Shown here: one piece after another, positions 6,539-13,933 of the stretch
Layout: each line of letters starts with the position of its first letter
Position numbering within the stretch: position 1 is the first letter of the stretch
NCBI GenBank assembly: GCA_900754695.1
Contig: CAAEDU010000094.1
Coordinates: 1-23,214, forward strand
Direction: 5' to 3'
From: Clostridia bacterium
GTDB lineage: Bacteria; Bacillota; Clostridia; Christensenellales; CAG-917
Length of the DNA: 23,214 nucleotides
Notes under the pieces: model-generated
Told to the model about the DNA's origin: nothing
The model's input: only the letters and a program-made list of their open reading frames with translations
The model's database searches: none
Translations under genes and position numbers: made by a program

Positions 6539-8620
6539 ATGGTAATGTCGGAACTGTTCGGCAGCATGGTCTTCAGCGACCGCGTCATGCGCGAACGCCT
6601 GCCGGAAAGCACCTATGAAGAGTTCAGGGACTGCTGCGAGCACGACCGTCCCCTCTCTCTCGAGACCGCGAACGTCATCGCCGGCGCGATGAAGGATTGG
6701 GCTGTCGAGAAGGGGGTGACGCACTTTACGCATTGGTTCCAGCCCATGACGGGGCTCTCCGCCGAGAAGCACGATTCCTTCATCTCCCCCACCTCCGACG
6801 GCGGCGTCATCATGGAATTCGGCGGCAAGGAGCTCATCAAAGGAGAACCGGACGCGAGCTCTTTCCCGAGCGGCGGACTGCGCGCCACCTTTGAAGCGCG
6901 AGGATATACCGCGTGGGACCCCACTTCCTATGCCTTCATAAAGGACGGCACGCTGTGCATCCCCACCGCGTTCTGCAGCTATAACGGGCACGCCCTCGAC
7001 AAAAAGACTCCCCTGCTCCGCTCCATGGAAGCGGTGAGCCGCGAGGGGGTCAAACTCCTGCACCTCTTCGGCAGAAAGACGGAGAAACTCTCCTCCGCCG
7101 TCGGACCCGAGCAGGAATATTTCCTCATCGACAGCAAGGCGTTCGAGAAGCGCCGCGACCTGATATACACGGGCAGGACCCTCTTCGGAGCGCGCCCGCC
7201 CAAGGGACAGGAGCTCGAGGACCACTACTTCGGCGCCATCAAGCCCCGCGTGGCGGCGTTCATGAAGGATCTGGATGAGGAGCTTTGGAAGCTCGGTGTG
7301 CTCGCCAAGACCAAGCACAACGAGGTCGCCCCCGCACAGCACGAGCTCGCGCCCATCTATACGACGGTCAACGTGGCGACGGATCAGAACCAGCTCACCA
7401 TGGAGATCATGCGCAAGGTGGCGGCAAAGCACGGCATGACCTGTCTGCTCCACGAGAAGCCCTTTGCGGGCGTCAACGGCAGCGGCAAACACAACAACTG
7501 GTCGCTGGTGACCAACTTCGGTCACAACATCTTCGAGCCCGGCAAGAGCCCCGCGGACAACGCGCAGTTCCTGCTCATCGTCTCGCTGATGATCGCCGCC
7601 GTGGACAAGCATCAGGATCTTCTGCGGATAAGCGCGGCGAGCGCGGGCAACGACCACCGTCTGGGCGCCAACGAAGCCCCTCCCGCCATCGTCAGCATGT
7701 ATCTCGGAGACGAACTCACCGGCATCCTCGACGCCATCGCGGACGGCAGGACATACTCCAAACGCGCGGCTTGTCAGGTGGAGATCGGCGTGCACGTGCT
7801 CCCCAAATTCGCAATGGACAGCACGGACCGCAACCGCACCTCTCCCCTCGCGTTCACGGGCAACAAGTTCGAGTTCCGTATGCTGGGCTCGGCGTTCTCC
7901 ATCGCGGACACCAACACCGTGCTCAACACCATCATGGCGGACGAGTTCCGCATGGCGGCGGAGGAGCTCGCGGGTGCGAAGGACTTCAACGCCGCCATCA
8001 AGGAGATCATCCGCCGCAACATGAAGGAACACGGCAGGATCGTCTTCAACGGCAACAACTACTCCGATGAATGGGTGAAAGAGGCAAAGCGCAGAGGGCT
8101 TCTGAACCTCCCCACCACGGTGGACTGCCTCGCTCTGCTCGATTCCCCTGAAAACATCGCGCTCTTCGAGCGTCACGGCGTGCTCACCGAGGCGGAGATC
8201 AGGAGCCGCAAGGACATCCTCATCGAAAATTACAGCAAACTCATCACCATCGAGGGCAACACCATGCTCGACATGGCGGAAAAGGACATCCTCCCCGCCG
8301 TCACCACCTACGAAAAGGAGCTGGCGGAGACCGTGAGCGCGCTTGCGGGGACGGGGATCGCGTCCGCTCCGCAGAAGGACACGCTGAAGCTGCTCGCGGG
8401 GCTCTACTCCGACGCGGTGAAGGCGGTCAAGAGCCTGAAAGCCGCCCTCGAAAAGGGCAAGAACGCCGCGGATTGGATGGCGTACGGCAAGATCTGCCGC
8501 GACGAGATCATCCCCGCCATGAACGCGCTGAGAGAGGCGTGCGACGGGATGGAGATCCGCACCGCGAAAAAGTACTGGCCCTTCCCCACCTACGGAGACC
8601 TGCTCTTCTCCGTCAACTGA
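6539..8620 (+). CDS. glnN: Class III glutamine synthetase
   Basis: This enzyme makes glutamine from glutamate, ammonia and ATP in the cytoplasm. The 693-residue length and the motifs are those of class III (GlnN), not the roughly 450-residue GlnA type. In order they are THFTHWFQPMTG (61-72), VGPEQEYFLID (about 188-198), NEVAPAQHELAPIY (about 261-274), GVNGSGKHNNWSL (321-333), and the class III hallmark NDHRLGANEAPPAI (near 375). A helical C-terminal part follows the catalytic core. The ATG at 6539 follows AAGGAG at a 6-nt spacing, and an in-frame ATG two codons later is less well placed. A near-consensus promoter lies upstream and a strong terminator downstream, so the gene is mainly monocistronic. 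Confidence 0.97.
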   Translation: MVMSELFGSMVFSDRVMRERLPESTYEEFRDCCEHDRPLSLETANVIAGAMKDWAVEKGVTHFTHWFQPMTGLSAEKHDSFISPTSDGGVIMEFGGKELIKGEPDASSFPSGGLRATFEARGYTAWDPTSYAFIKDGTLCIPTAFCSYNGHALDKKTPLLRSMEAVSREGVKLLHLFGRKTEKLSSAVGPEQEYFLIDSKAFEKRRDLIYTGRTLFGARPPKGQELEDHYFGAIKPRVAAFMKDLDEELWKLGVLAKTKHNEVAPAQHELAPIYTTVNVATDQNQLTMEIMRKVAAKHGMTCLLHEKPFAGVNGSGKHNNWSLVTNFGHNIFEPGKSPADNAQFLLIVSLMIAAVDKHQDLLRISAASAGNDHRLGANEAPPAIVSMYLGDELTGILDAIADGRTYSKRAACQVEIGVHVLPKFAMDSTDRNRTSPLAFTGNKFEFRMLGSAFSIADTNTVLNTIMADEFRMAAEELAGAKDFNAAIKEIIRRNMKEHGRIVFNGNNYSDEWVKEAKRRGLLNLPTTVDCLALLDSPENIALFERHGVLTEAEIRSRKDILIENYSKLITIEGNTMLDMAEKDILPAVTTYEKELAETVSALAGTGIASAPQKDTLKLLAGLYSDAVKAVKSLKAALEKGKNAADWMAYGKICRDEIIPAMNALREACDGMEIRTAKKYWPFPTYGDLLFSVN

Positions 8621-8627
8621 CAAGGAG

Positions 8628-8655
8628 TCCCGCCGCCCTTGCGGCGGGATTTTTC
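8628..8655 (+). terminator. Intrinsic terminator after glnN
   Basis: TCCCGCCGC (8628-8636) and GCGGCGGGA (8641-8649) form a 9-bp GC-rich stem with a CCTT loop, followed by a T-run. It lies 8 bp past the glnN stop. Confidence 0.9.
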
Positions 8656-8685
8656 CGCCCTCGCGGGGCGAGACAGTAAAAAACC

Positions 8686-9198
8686 ATGTCCAAAAACAAA
8701 GGACCCGAAAAGACCAACGCCATGCGCGCTCTCGACAGAGCGGGCGCAAGCTACACTCCCCGCGCCTATCTCCCCGAGGGCAAGGAAGTCTCCCCCGAGG
8801 ACGCTCCCTCGGGCGTGGAAGCCGCCGCCATCATGGGGCTCCCCGTCGAGGTGGTTTTCAAGACCCTCGTCACCGTGGGAAAGAGCCTCGCTCACTACGT
8901 CTTCGTCATCCCCGTCGCCCGCGAGCTCGACCTCAAAAAGGCGGCGAAAGCGGTGGGGGAAAAATCCGTCGAGATGGTGCGCTCCAAGGAACTCTTCCCG
9001 CTCACGGGCTACGTGCACGGCGGATGCTCCCCTCTCGGGATGAAAAAACAGTTTGTCACCGCGGTGGACGAGAGCGCGAAGCCCCTCCCGTCCTTCGTGT
9101 TCAGCGCGGGCAGGATAGGCGTGCAGATCGAGACCTCTCCCGCGGAACTCGCCAAAGCGCTGCCCTACAAGTTTGCCGACCTCGCCAAGGACGAGTGA
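8686..9198 (+). CDS. ybaK: Cys-tRNA(Pro)/Cys-tRNA(Cys) deacylase, YbaK/EbsC family
   Basis: This 170-residue protein has the YbaK fold pattern: KTNAMRALDRAGASY at the N-terminus, the VFKTLVT segment with the conserved Lys, a central VIPVARELDLKKAAKAVG block, and the GYVHGGCSPLGMKK motif (about 108-121), followed by the FVFSAGRIGVQIE strand. Members hydrolyse Cys from mischarged tRNA(Pro), protecting translation. The gene starts 31 bp after the glnN terminator. No good ribosome site precedes the ATG (GGGGCGAGACAG is the nearest), so expression may be low or depend on read-through; no separate promoter was seen. The family assignment is firm; the exact substrate is inferred. Confidence 0.93.
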   Translation: MSKNKGPEKTNAMRALDRAGASYTPRAYLPEGKEVSPEDAPSGVEAAAIMGLPVEVVFKTLVTVGKSLAHYVFVIPVARELDLKKAAKAVGEKSVEMVRSKELFPLTGYVHGGCSPLGMKKQFVTAVDESAKPLPSFVFSAGRIGVQIETSPAELAKALPYKFADLAKDE

Positions 9199-9218
9199 GA
9201 CCTCTTGCTCCGCTCCGC

Positions 9219-9248
9219 CATGCCCGATAAGGATGATACGAGCCGCGT
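9219..9248 (-). repeat. Possible degenerate fragment of the dispersed repeat
   Basis: ATGCCCGATAAGGATGATAC followed by GAGCCGCG resembles the ATGCCGGACCTGAATAATAC arm found at 2819 and 23119, with about 19 of 27 bases matching by eye. It lies between ybaK and the citrate synthase promoter. This may be chance. Confidence 0.3.
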
Positions 9249-9341
9249 CCTGCGTCCCGTCGATGCCGGATCGGGATACCGCCCAAAATAAACACATCTC
9301 CCGCTCTTTGCCCCGGCACATTTAAGTTAATAATACGGGTG

Positions 9342-9370
9342 TTGCGTTTTGCATATTTTTGTGTTATAAT
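9342..9370 (+). promoter_or_regulatory. Promoter of citrate synthase
   Basis: TTGCGT (9342-9347) and a perfect TATAAT (9365-9370) are separated by 17 bp. The predicted start near 9377 leaves a leader of about 120 nt. No known riboswitch or clear operator was recognised in the leader. Confidence 0.75.
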
Positions 9371-9497
9371 GTCACCGTTTCAACAGTTGCGGATGCGATT
9401 TCCCAAGGGTTTTTGCCGCGTTTTCGGAGGCGGCTCACCGTGACGGAAGGGCGCAAAAACGCTCCCGTGCACGGAATACGGAAAAGGAGATGAGAGC

Positions 9498-10865
9498 ATG
9501 GAACAATTCGAAAAAACCGTCGCACATTACGCGCCATGGATGCGCAAGATGAGCGAAGTCTGCGTGGAAAACAGCACTATCGACCCTTCTCTTTATCAAA
9601 AGTATAACGTAAAACGCGGTTTGCGCGACATCGACGGCACAGGCGTCGTCGCGGGACTCACCGAAATCAGCGAGATCAACTCCTACCACCTCGACGAGAA
9701 CGGCAACCGCGTGGAGTGCCCCGGCGAGCTCTTCTACCGCGGCATCCCCATCAAGGACCTGGTGGACGGCTTCATCAACGAAAAGCGTTTCGGCTTTGAG
9801 GAGACCGCCTATCTTCTGCTCTTCGGGTCTCTCCCCGACGAGAAGGAGCTCGCGCACTTCACCGAGATGCTCGGCGCCTACCGCAGACTGCCCGAGAGCT
9901 TCGTGCGCGACATCATCATGAAGGCGCCGTCTTCTGACATGATGAACGTCATCGCGCGCAGCGTGCTCACACTTTATAGCTACGACAAGCACCCCGACGA
10001 CATCTCCATCGCCAATGTGCTCAGGCAAAGCATCCAGCTCATCGCGCAGTTCCCGCTGCTCTCCGCCTACGGCTATCAGGTGTACGCGCACTATCATTCG
10101 GACAACAGCCTCATCATCCACAAGCCGCGCACCGACCGCAGCACGGCGGAAAACATCCTCCGTCTCATCCGTCCGGACAGGAAGTACAGCGAGCTCGAAG
10201 CCAAGGTGCTCGACCTCTGCCTCGTCCTGCACGCCGAACACGGCGGCGGCAACAACTCCACCTTCACCAACCACGTCGTCACCAGCTCCGGGACGGACAC
10301 CTATTCCGCAGTGGCGGCGTCCCTCGGCTCTCTGAAAGGTCCCCGTCACGGCGGCGCCAACATCAAGGTGTCCAAAATGTTCCAGGACATCAAGGCGACC
10401 ACCCCCTGCACGGACGACGCCATCCGCGACTATATCGCCCGCATCCTCGACAAACAGGCGTTCGACGGCGCGGGGCTCGTCTACGGCATAGGGCACGCGG
10501 TCTACTCTCTCAGCGACCCGCGCGCGGACATCCTGCGCGACTACGCCAAGAAGCTCGCCGTTGCCAAAGGGTTGGAGAAGGACTACGAATACTACGAAAA
10601 AGTCGCCCGCATCGCCCCCGAAGTCATCGGCGAGAAGCGCAAGATGTACAAGGGCGTGAGCGCCAATGTGGATTTCTACTCCGGGCTCATCTACACCATG
10701 CTGAAGATCCCCACCGAGCTCTACACCCCCATCTTCTCCGTGGCAAGGATAGCGGGCTGGAGCGCCCACCGCATAGAGGAACTCGCAAACCGCGGCAAGA
10801 TCATCCGCCCCGGCTACACCGCCGTCGCGCCCCGTCAGCCCTACGTACCCCTCAACGAAAGATAA
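9498..10865 (+). CDS. gltA: Citrate synthase
   Basis: Citrate synthase condenses acetyl-CoA with oxaloacetate; in anaerobic Clostridia it usually feeds 2-oxoglutarate and glutamate synthesis. The 455-residue protein carries the family landmarks: HAEHGGGNNSTF (His248), GPRHGGAN (His284), the GIGHAVYSLSDPRADIL block (catalytic-site His333 and substrate-binding Arg), and NVDFYSG with catalytic Asp392. It has an extra N-terminal part before the core, as in the larger Clostridia/Bacteroides-type enzymes. The ATG follows AAGGAG at about 9 nt. It lies downstream of glnN, consistent with a supply of carbon skeletons for glutamate and glutamine, but it has its own promoter. A 2-methylcitrate synthase activity cannot be excluded from sequence alone. 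Confidence 0.94.
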   Translation: MEQFEKTVAHYAPWMRKMSEVCVENSTIDPSLYQKYNVKRGLRDIDGTGVVAGLTEISEINSYHLDENGNRVECPGELFYRGIPIKDLVDGFINEKRFGFEETAYLLLFGSLPDEKELAHFTEMLGAYRRLPESFVRDIIMKAPSSDMMNVIARSVLTLYSYDKHPDDISIANVLRQSIQLIAQFPLLSAYGYQVYAHYHSDNSLIIHKPRTDRSTAENILRLIRPDRKYSELEAKVLDLCLVLHAEHGGGNNSTFTNHVVTSSGTDTYSAVAASLGSLKGPRHGGANIKVSKMFQDIKATTPCTDDAIRDYIARILDKQAFDGAGLVYGIGHAVYSLSDPRADILRDYAKKLAVAKGLEKDYEYYEKVARIAPEVIGEKRKMYKGVSANVDFYSGLIYTMLKIPTELYTPIFSVARIAGWSAHRIEELANRGKIIRPGYTAVAPRQPYVPLNER

Positions 10866-10991
10866 GGCGCGGGCTCATCCTCAAACGCCGCAAACAAGGC
10901 GCGATCCCTATGCCCCGCAAGCAAGGCTCGGGCTCATCGCCGCAAACGAAGCGCAACTATAACGCCCGGCACAACAAGGCGCAGGCTCAAC
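10864..10991. repeat. Degenerate direct repeats after citrate synthase
   Basis: AAGGCGCGGGCTCATC (10864), AAGGCTCGGGCTCATC (10923) and AAGGCGCAGGCTCAAC (10976) recur at spacings of 59 and 53 bp. Between them lie CGCCGCAAAC segments like the loop side of the terminator at 11083. No gene is seen in 10866-11151. Confidence 0.55.
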
Positions 10992-11082
10992 AATGCCAAA
11001 CAAAACAAGGGATGGATCCCCCCCTCCTTCGTCCCGCAGATCAAGAGGGCAAGGCACTCAAAAAACAAAACCATCGCAAAAT

Positions 11083-11120
11083 GATAAACGCCGCAAACGC
11101 GGCGTTTATCTCATTGTTTT
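11083..11120. terminator. Bidirectional terminator between convergent genes
   Basis: GATAAACGCCGC and GCGGCGTTTATC form a perfect 12-bp stem with an AAAC loop. It is followed by a T-rich stretch on the plus strand (TCATTGTTTT) and by ATTTTGCG on the minus strand. It can serve both citrate synthase and the convergent phosphatase gene. Confidence 0.88.
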
Positions 11121-11151
11121 GAGCATTAAACTCGCTCTTTTGCAGATTTTT

Positions 11152-11805
11152 CTATTCCCCGAGGATGAGGCGCAGGAGCTCGTCCGTCCTCTTCACGGTG
11201 ACTTTCGCGCCGTGCTCGAGCAGCACTTCACGCGGGCGGAAGCCCCACTCCACGCCGATGAAATCTACCTCCGCGTTCTTCGCCGTTTCCACGTCCACAT
11301 CGGAGTCACCGATGTAGACAGTCTCCTCACGGCGCACCCCGAGGGCGTCGATCACCGCAAGCACGGAGTCGGGCGCGGGCTTTCTCTTCACTCCCTCCCG
11401 CTCCCCTACCGCGATGTCGAAAAACCCGGGAAAATAGTCCTCCGCAAGCTGCTGTACGGCAAAGTCCACCTTGTTGGAGACCACCGCAGTCTTCACTCCC
11501 CGCGCCCGAAGCGCCGCGATGAGTTCGGGCACTCCGTCGTAGGGGCGGGTGAGGTCTGCGCAATGCAGCTTGTAGTTGCGCGCAAACACCTCGAAAAACT
11601 TTTCGCGCTCCGTCTCGGACGTGTCCTCCGGCAGGGCGCGTTCGATGAGTTTGCCCACGCCGTTGCCCACAAATGAGCGCACTTCGTCCTTGGTGCGGAG
11701 GGGCAGTCCCGCCTCCTCGAGGGAGAGGTTGAGTGTGTTGGTGAGGTCATCCAGAGTGTCGAGTATGGTGCCGTCCATGTCGAACACCGCAAGTGAGTAT
11801 TTCAT
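11152..11805 (-). CDS. gph: HAD-superfamily phosphatase, phosphoglycolate phosphatase-like
   Basis: This 217-residue protein has all four HAD motifs: DMDGT (Asp9 nucleophile, Asp11), Ser110 in VVSNK, Lys142 in KRKPAP, and GDSDVD (166-171). The helical cap after motif I (about 15-85) places it in subfamily I with Gph and PpaX-like enzymes that dephosphorylate small phosphometabolites. Phosphoglycolate is the likely but unproven substrate. The frame stays open for 105 codons upstream, but the ATG at 11805 has GAAGGA just before it and begins exactly at the conserved fold, while the upstream frame is a low-complexity Arg/Lys/Ala string. It converges on citrate synthase across a shared terminator and diverges from the methyltransferase gene. 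Confidence 0.9.
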   Translation of the reverse strand: MKYSLAVFDMDGTILDTLDDLTNTLNLSLEEAGLPLRTKDEVRSFVGNGVGKLIERALPEDTSETEREKFFEVFARNYKLHCADLTRPYDGVPELIAALRARGVKTAVVSNKVDFAVQQLAEDYFPGFFDIAVGEREGVKRKPAPDSVLAVIDALGVRREETVYIGDSDVDVETAKNAEVDFIGVEWGFRPREVLLEHGAKVTVKRTDELLRLILGE

Positions 11806-12197
11806 ATCTTCCTTCTTCGTCCGCCGCGTTCCGGCGCTTTTTGCAGCACCTCGGCGGGCGGTTTTCGCCGTCTCTTCACGGGCACGCCGCATCGCCGACG
11901 CACCCTTGCCCGCGGCGCATTCTTTGACATTTTTGCGCACGCGGATACGGGAGGGATGAGCGGCATTCCCGCCGCGGTCAATGATAACACATCCCTCGCC
12001 GCAATGCACGCACACGGGGTAATTATGTTTAAGAAATGTTCGGACGGCGCATTCTTTATGCCGGACCCGGAATAGCTTTGCCCACACGGTACGGGACGGA
12101 CAGGCGGCGCCCGCTCTCAAACTTTCGGCGCCGCTGTTTCATATATTGTGTGGTAAGCCTGGCGGAAAGGAATCTTGCCCGGCACGGGAGGGGTCTC
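11806..12197. other. Divergent intergenic region, no gene seen
   Basis: This 392-bp region separates the phosphatase (minus) from the FkbM-type gene (plus). It holds an extended -10-like TGT-TATCAT on the minus strand (-10 at 11986-11981) without a clear -35 box. It also holds a repeat-like fragment ATGCCGGACCCGGAATA at 12058-12074. The open frame running upstream of the phosphatase has no ribosome site and no recognisable domain. Confidence 0.4.
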
Positions 12198-13130
12198 ATG
12201 AACGTCGTCGACAGAGAGTTCGCGCTGCTTGCAAGGGAGGTAAGGGGAAAGAGCGAAGAGGAGCTCTTCGAGGGGATGAAAGCGGCGTTCCTCGCCCTGC
12301 CGCCCGCGTCCGCGCGCAGCCTCGAGCGATTCTTCAACGCCTACGGCTATTGGGGACGACTGGACGCCGAGGCAGGCGATTTTGAAGAGCTGCGCCTGAA
12401 AGCGAATGTCCTGCACTCGCACATCGACGACTTCGAGTGGGTGTACGGGCTGCTCTCCGACTTCCGCTCCCGCCGCACACTCACCGCCGTGCTTGCAAAT
12501 TGGCTGCGCTTCGACACCGCTCTCCCCACCCGCACCCGCGAGACCCTCTTCGACGAATATTTCGACCTCGACATCCTCACCTGCACTCCCGACGAGGTGG
12601 TCGCCGATCTCGGCGCCTACGTCGGCGACACCGTCCTCTCTTATATGGTCAACTATGGCAAAAACTGTTACAAGCGCATATATGCCTACGAGATCACCCC
12701 CTCAAGCTTCGACGCCATGCGCCGCAACCTTGCGGGGTTCCGCGACATCGAGATGAGACGGAAGGGAGTCGCCGACGTGCCGAGCAGGATGCGCGTCGCC
12801 GTCTGCGAGGCAAGCTCCTCCGCAAACACCCTCTCGGATGCCGCCTGCGGCGAAGAGGTGGAAGTCACCACCCTCGATCTCGACATCACGGAGCCCATCT
12901 CTCTCATCATCGCCGACATCGAAGGCGGAGAATACGCCGCCCTGCTCGGCGCCCGCCGCCACATCGGGACGGAACACCCCCGTCTCGCCGTCTCTGTCTA
13001 CCACCGCAACGAAGACCTCTTCCGCATCCCCCGCCTCATCACATCCCTCTCCCCCGCCTACACCCGCTTCCACCTCCGCCACCGCGGCTCCCCCCTCTAC
13101 CCCACCGAACTCACCCTCTTCGCCCTGTGA
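12198..13130 (+). CDS. FkbM-type SAM-dependent methyltransferase
   Basis: This 310-residue protein has a helical N-terminal region (about 1-130) of unknown role, then a Rossmann methyltransferase core. The core shows VVADLGAYVGDT (134-145, SAM-binding motif I), IYAYEITPSSF (161-171, with the acidic residue that holds SAM ribose), and LIIADIEGGEYAALLGA (237-252), the FkbM family signature. FkbM proteins are O-methyltransferases, often acting on sugars or secondary metabolites; the substrate here is unknown. The ATG at 12198 follows GGGAGGGG at good spacing; the frame is open further upstream but without a ribosome site. It is the last recognisable host gene before the repeat-rich segment and the phage block. 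No terminator was found after it. Confidence 0.87.
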   Translation: MNVVDREFALLAREVRGKSEEELFEGMKAAFLALPPASARSLERFFNAYGYWGRLDAEAGDFEELRLKANVLHSHIDDFEWVYGLLSDFRSRRTLTAVLANWLRFDTALPTRTRETLFDEYFDLDILTCTPDEVVADLGAYVGDTVLSYMVNYGKNCYKRIYAYEITPSSFDAMRRNLAGFRDIEMRRKGVADVPSRMRVAVCEASSSANTLSDAACGEEVEVTTLDLDITEPISLIIADIEGGEYAALLGARRHIGTEHPRLAVSVYHRNEDLFRIPRLITSLSPAYTRFHLRHRGSPLYPTELTLFAL

Positions 13131-13190
13131 GTTCTTGCGGGGGGGGGCAGAAAAGTTCCTCGGGGCACCGAACAATGCTCACTCGGAGTC

Positions 13191-13303
13191 TTCGGCGTGC
13201 TCGGAGACGCTCTATCAAGCCGTTCGTCGTGCTCGGGGACGCTTCGAATAAGCTGTTCGGCTCGGGGGTACTCGCTCAAACTGTTCGGCGTACTCAAAGG
13301 GAG
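13191..13303. repeat. Degenerate tandem repeat, about 32-bp period
   Basis: Units begin at 13191, 13223, 13256 and 13284, each with TTCGGCGTGCTCGG or a variant, followed in the first two by GACGC. Periods are 32, 33 and 28 bp. The first two units are nearly identical over 20 bases; the last two are decayed. Confidence 0.6.
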
Positions 13304-13421
13304 ACATAAGTTACCGTCCTCTGACATGGGAGTAAGAGACCCCCTCCTCGCCTTCGGCACTCCTCCCCCACTCGGAATAAGCTTGCCGTCTCCCAAAATG
13401 CGGGACTTACTTTTGAACTTT

Positions 13422-13463
13422 ACCAAAATTTTGGTGATCGCATCCACATAACCATGCGGATGC
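13422..13463. other. Palindrome plus adjacent hairpin
   Basis: ACCAAAATTTTGGT (13422-13435) is a perfect 14-bp palindrome. Just downstream, GCATCC-A-CAT pairs with ATG-C-GGATGC around an AACC loop (13440-13463). Their function is unknown; a protein-binding site or a structured RNA are both possible. Confidence 0.45.
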
Positions 13464-13546
13464 CGGTACTTGTCGAGATCCCCTCGCGGGGCGAGGAGGG
13501 CGACTCGACGCGCACCGAGCCCGTGTCTACTTAATTTTCCGTCAGG

Positions 13547-13611
13547 CTTGCGAGGTCGCGGGGCGCGCCGCGACTTGCAAGCGTGGGCGAATTTTCGCCC
13601 ACGGTGCAAGT
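13547..13611. other. Two overlapping, mutually exclusive hairpins
   Basis: Hairpin A uses CTTGC/GCAAG outside and GTCGCGG/CCGCGAC inside (13547-13581). Hairpin B uses ACTTGCA/TGCAAGT outside and CGTGGGCGAA/TTCGCCCACG inside (13573-13611). The bases 13573-13581 are needed by both, so only one can form fully. Which strand is transcribed is not known. Confidence 0.5.
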
Positions 13612-13629
13612 TTGGCTGAGCGGCGCGTG

Positions 13630-13792
13630 AGACCGTCTCCGAAAGAGAAACATCGTGTTCAAAGACGCTCCGAACGAGTGCGCGTCGGTGAGCGGCTCCA
13701 CTCCGAACGAGCGAACATCGTGTCTAAGGACGTCACGCTCGGGGCTTTCGTTAGACCGTCTCCGAATATGAGCTCGTCGTGCTCGAAGACGC
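13630..13792. repeat. Second cluster of the short repeat motif
   Basis: AGACCGTCTCCGAA occurs at 13630-13643 and again at 13753-13766. Variants of TCGTCGTGCTCGAAGACGC occur at 13651, 13716 and 13774. The motif is the same as in the array at 13191-13303, which ties the two clusters together. Confidence 0.55.
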
Positions 13793-13838
13793 CCGCACGA
13801 ACGCTAATTCGCTGAGGGCGCCATTTGGATGAGATGCG

Positions 13839-13906
13839 CGAAAAAGCCCCTTCCGCAAAAGGGAGCGTACTAAGACGTACGTGACCGCATTGCGGAACGG
13901 GGCTTT
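13839..13906 (-). terminator. Terminator of the phage head operon
   Basis: On the minus strand AAAGCCCCGTTCCGCAA (13906-13890) pairs with TTGCGGAAGGGGCTTT (13858-13843), a 16-bp stem with one bulged base, followed by a T-run. The loop of about 31 nt contains a further small hairpin. It lies 28 bp past the stop of the last phage gene. Outer arms CATTTGG/CCAAATG (13822-13828 and 13921-13927) extend the symmetry. Confidence 0.75.
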
Positions 13907-13933
13907 GACAAAGCAGATCGCCAAATGACGCAC

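Larger units (their letters stand above)
13131..13933. other. Repeat- and hairpin-rich segment without a clear gene
   Basis: These 803 bp contain a 9-base G run (13139-13147), degenerate tandem repeats (13191-13303 and 13630-13792), several inverted repeats (13422-13611), and the phage-block terminator (13839-13906). A minus-strand frame covering 13097-13609 is open, but it lacks a convincing ribosome site, overlaps the end of the methyltransferase gene, and shows no recognisable domain. The segment may be an old insertion, a decayed phage end or a regulatory region. Confidence 0.5.

Noticed and set aside
5876..8749. A 957-codon open frame on the minus strand
   Set aside because: It lies antisense to glnN and purB upstream DNA, is rich in Arg, His and Val as expected for a GC-rich shadow frame, and contains no domain; glnN on the other strand has clear motifs.
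11806..12120. N-terminal extension of the phosphatase by 105 codons, containing a CVHCGEGC stretch
   Set aside because: The extension is mostly low-complexity Arg/Lys/Ala, has no ribosome site, and the HAD fold begins at the well-supported ATG at 11805. The Cys pair is probably chance.
13131..13810. A CRISPR array
   Set aside because: Units are degenerate and spaced irregularly with no unique constant-length spacers, and no cas genes are present.
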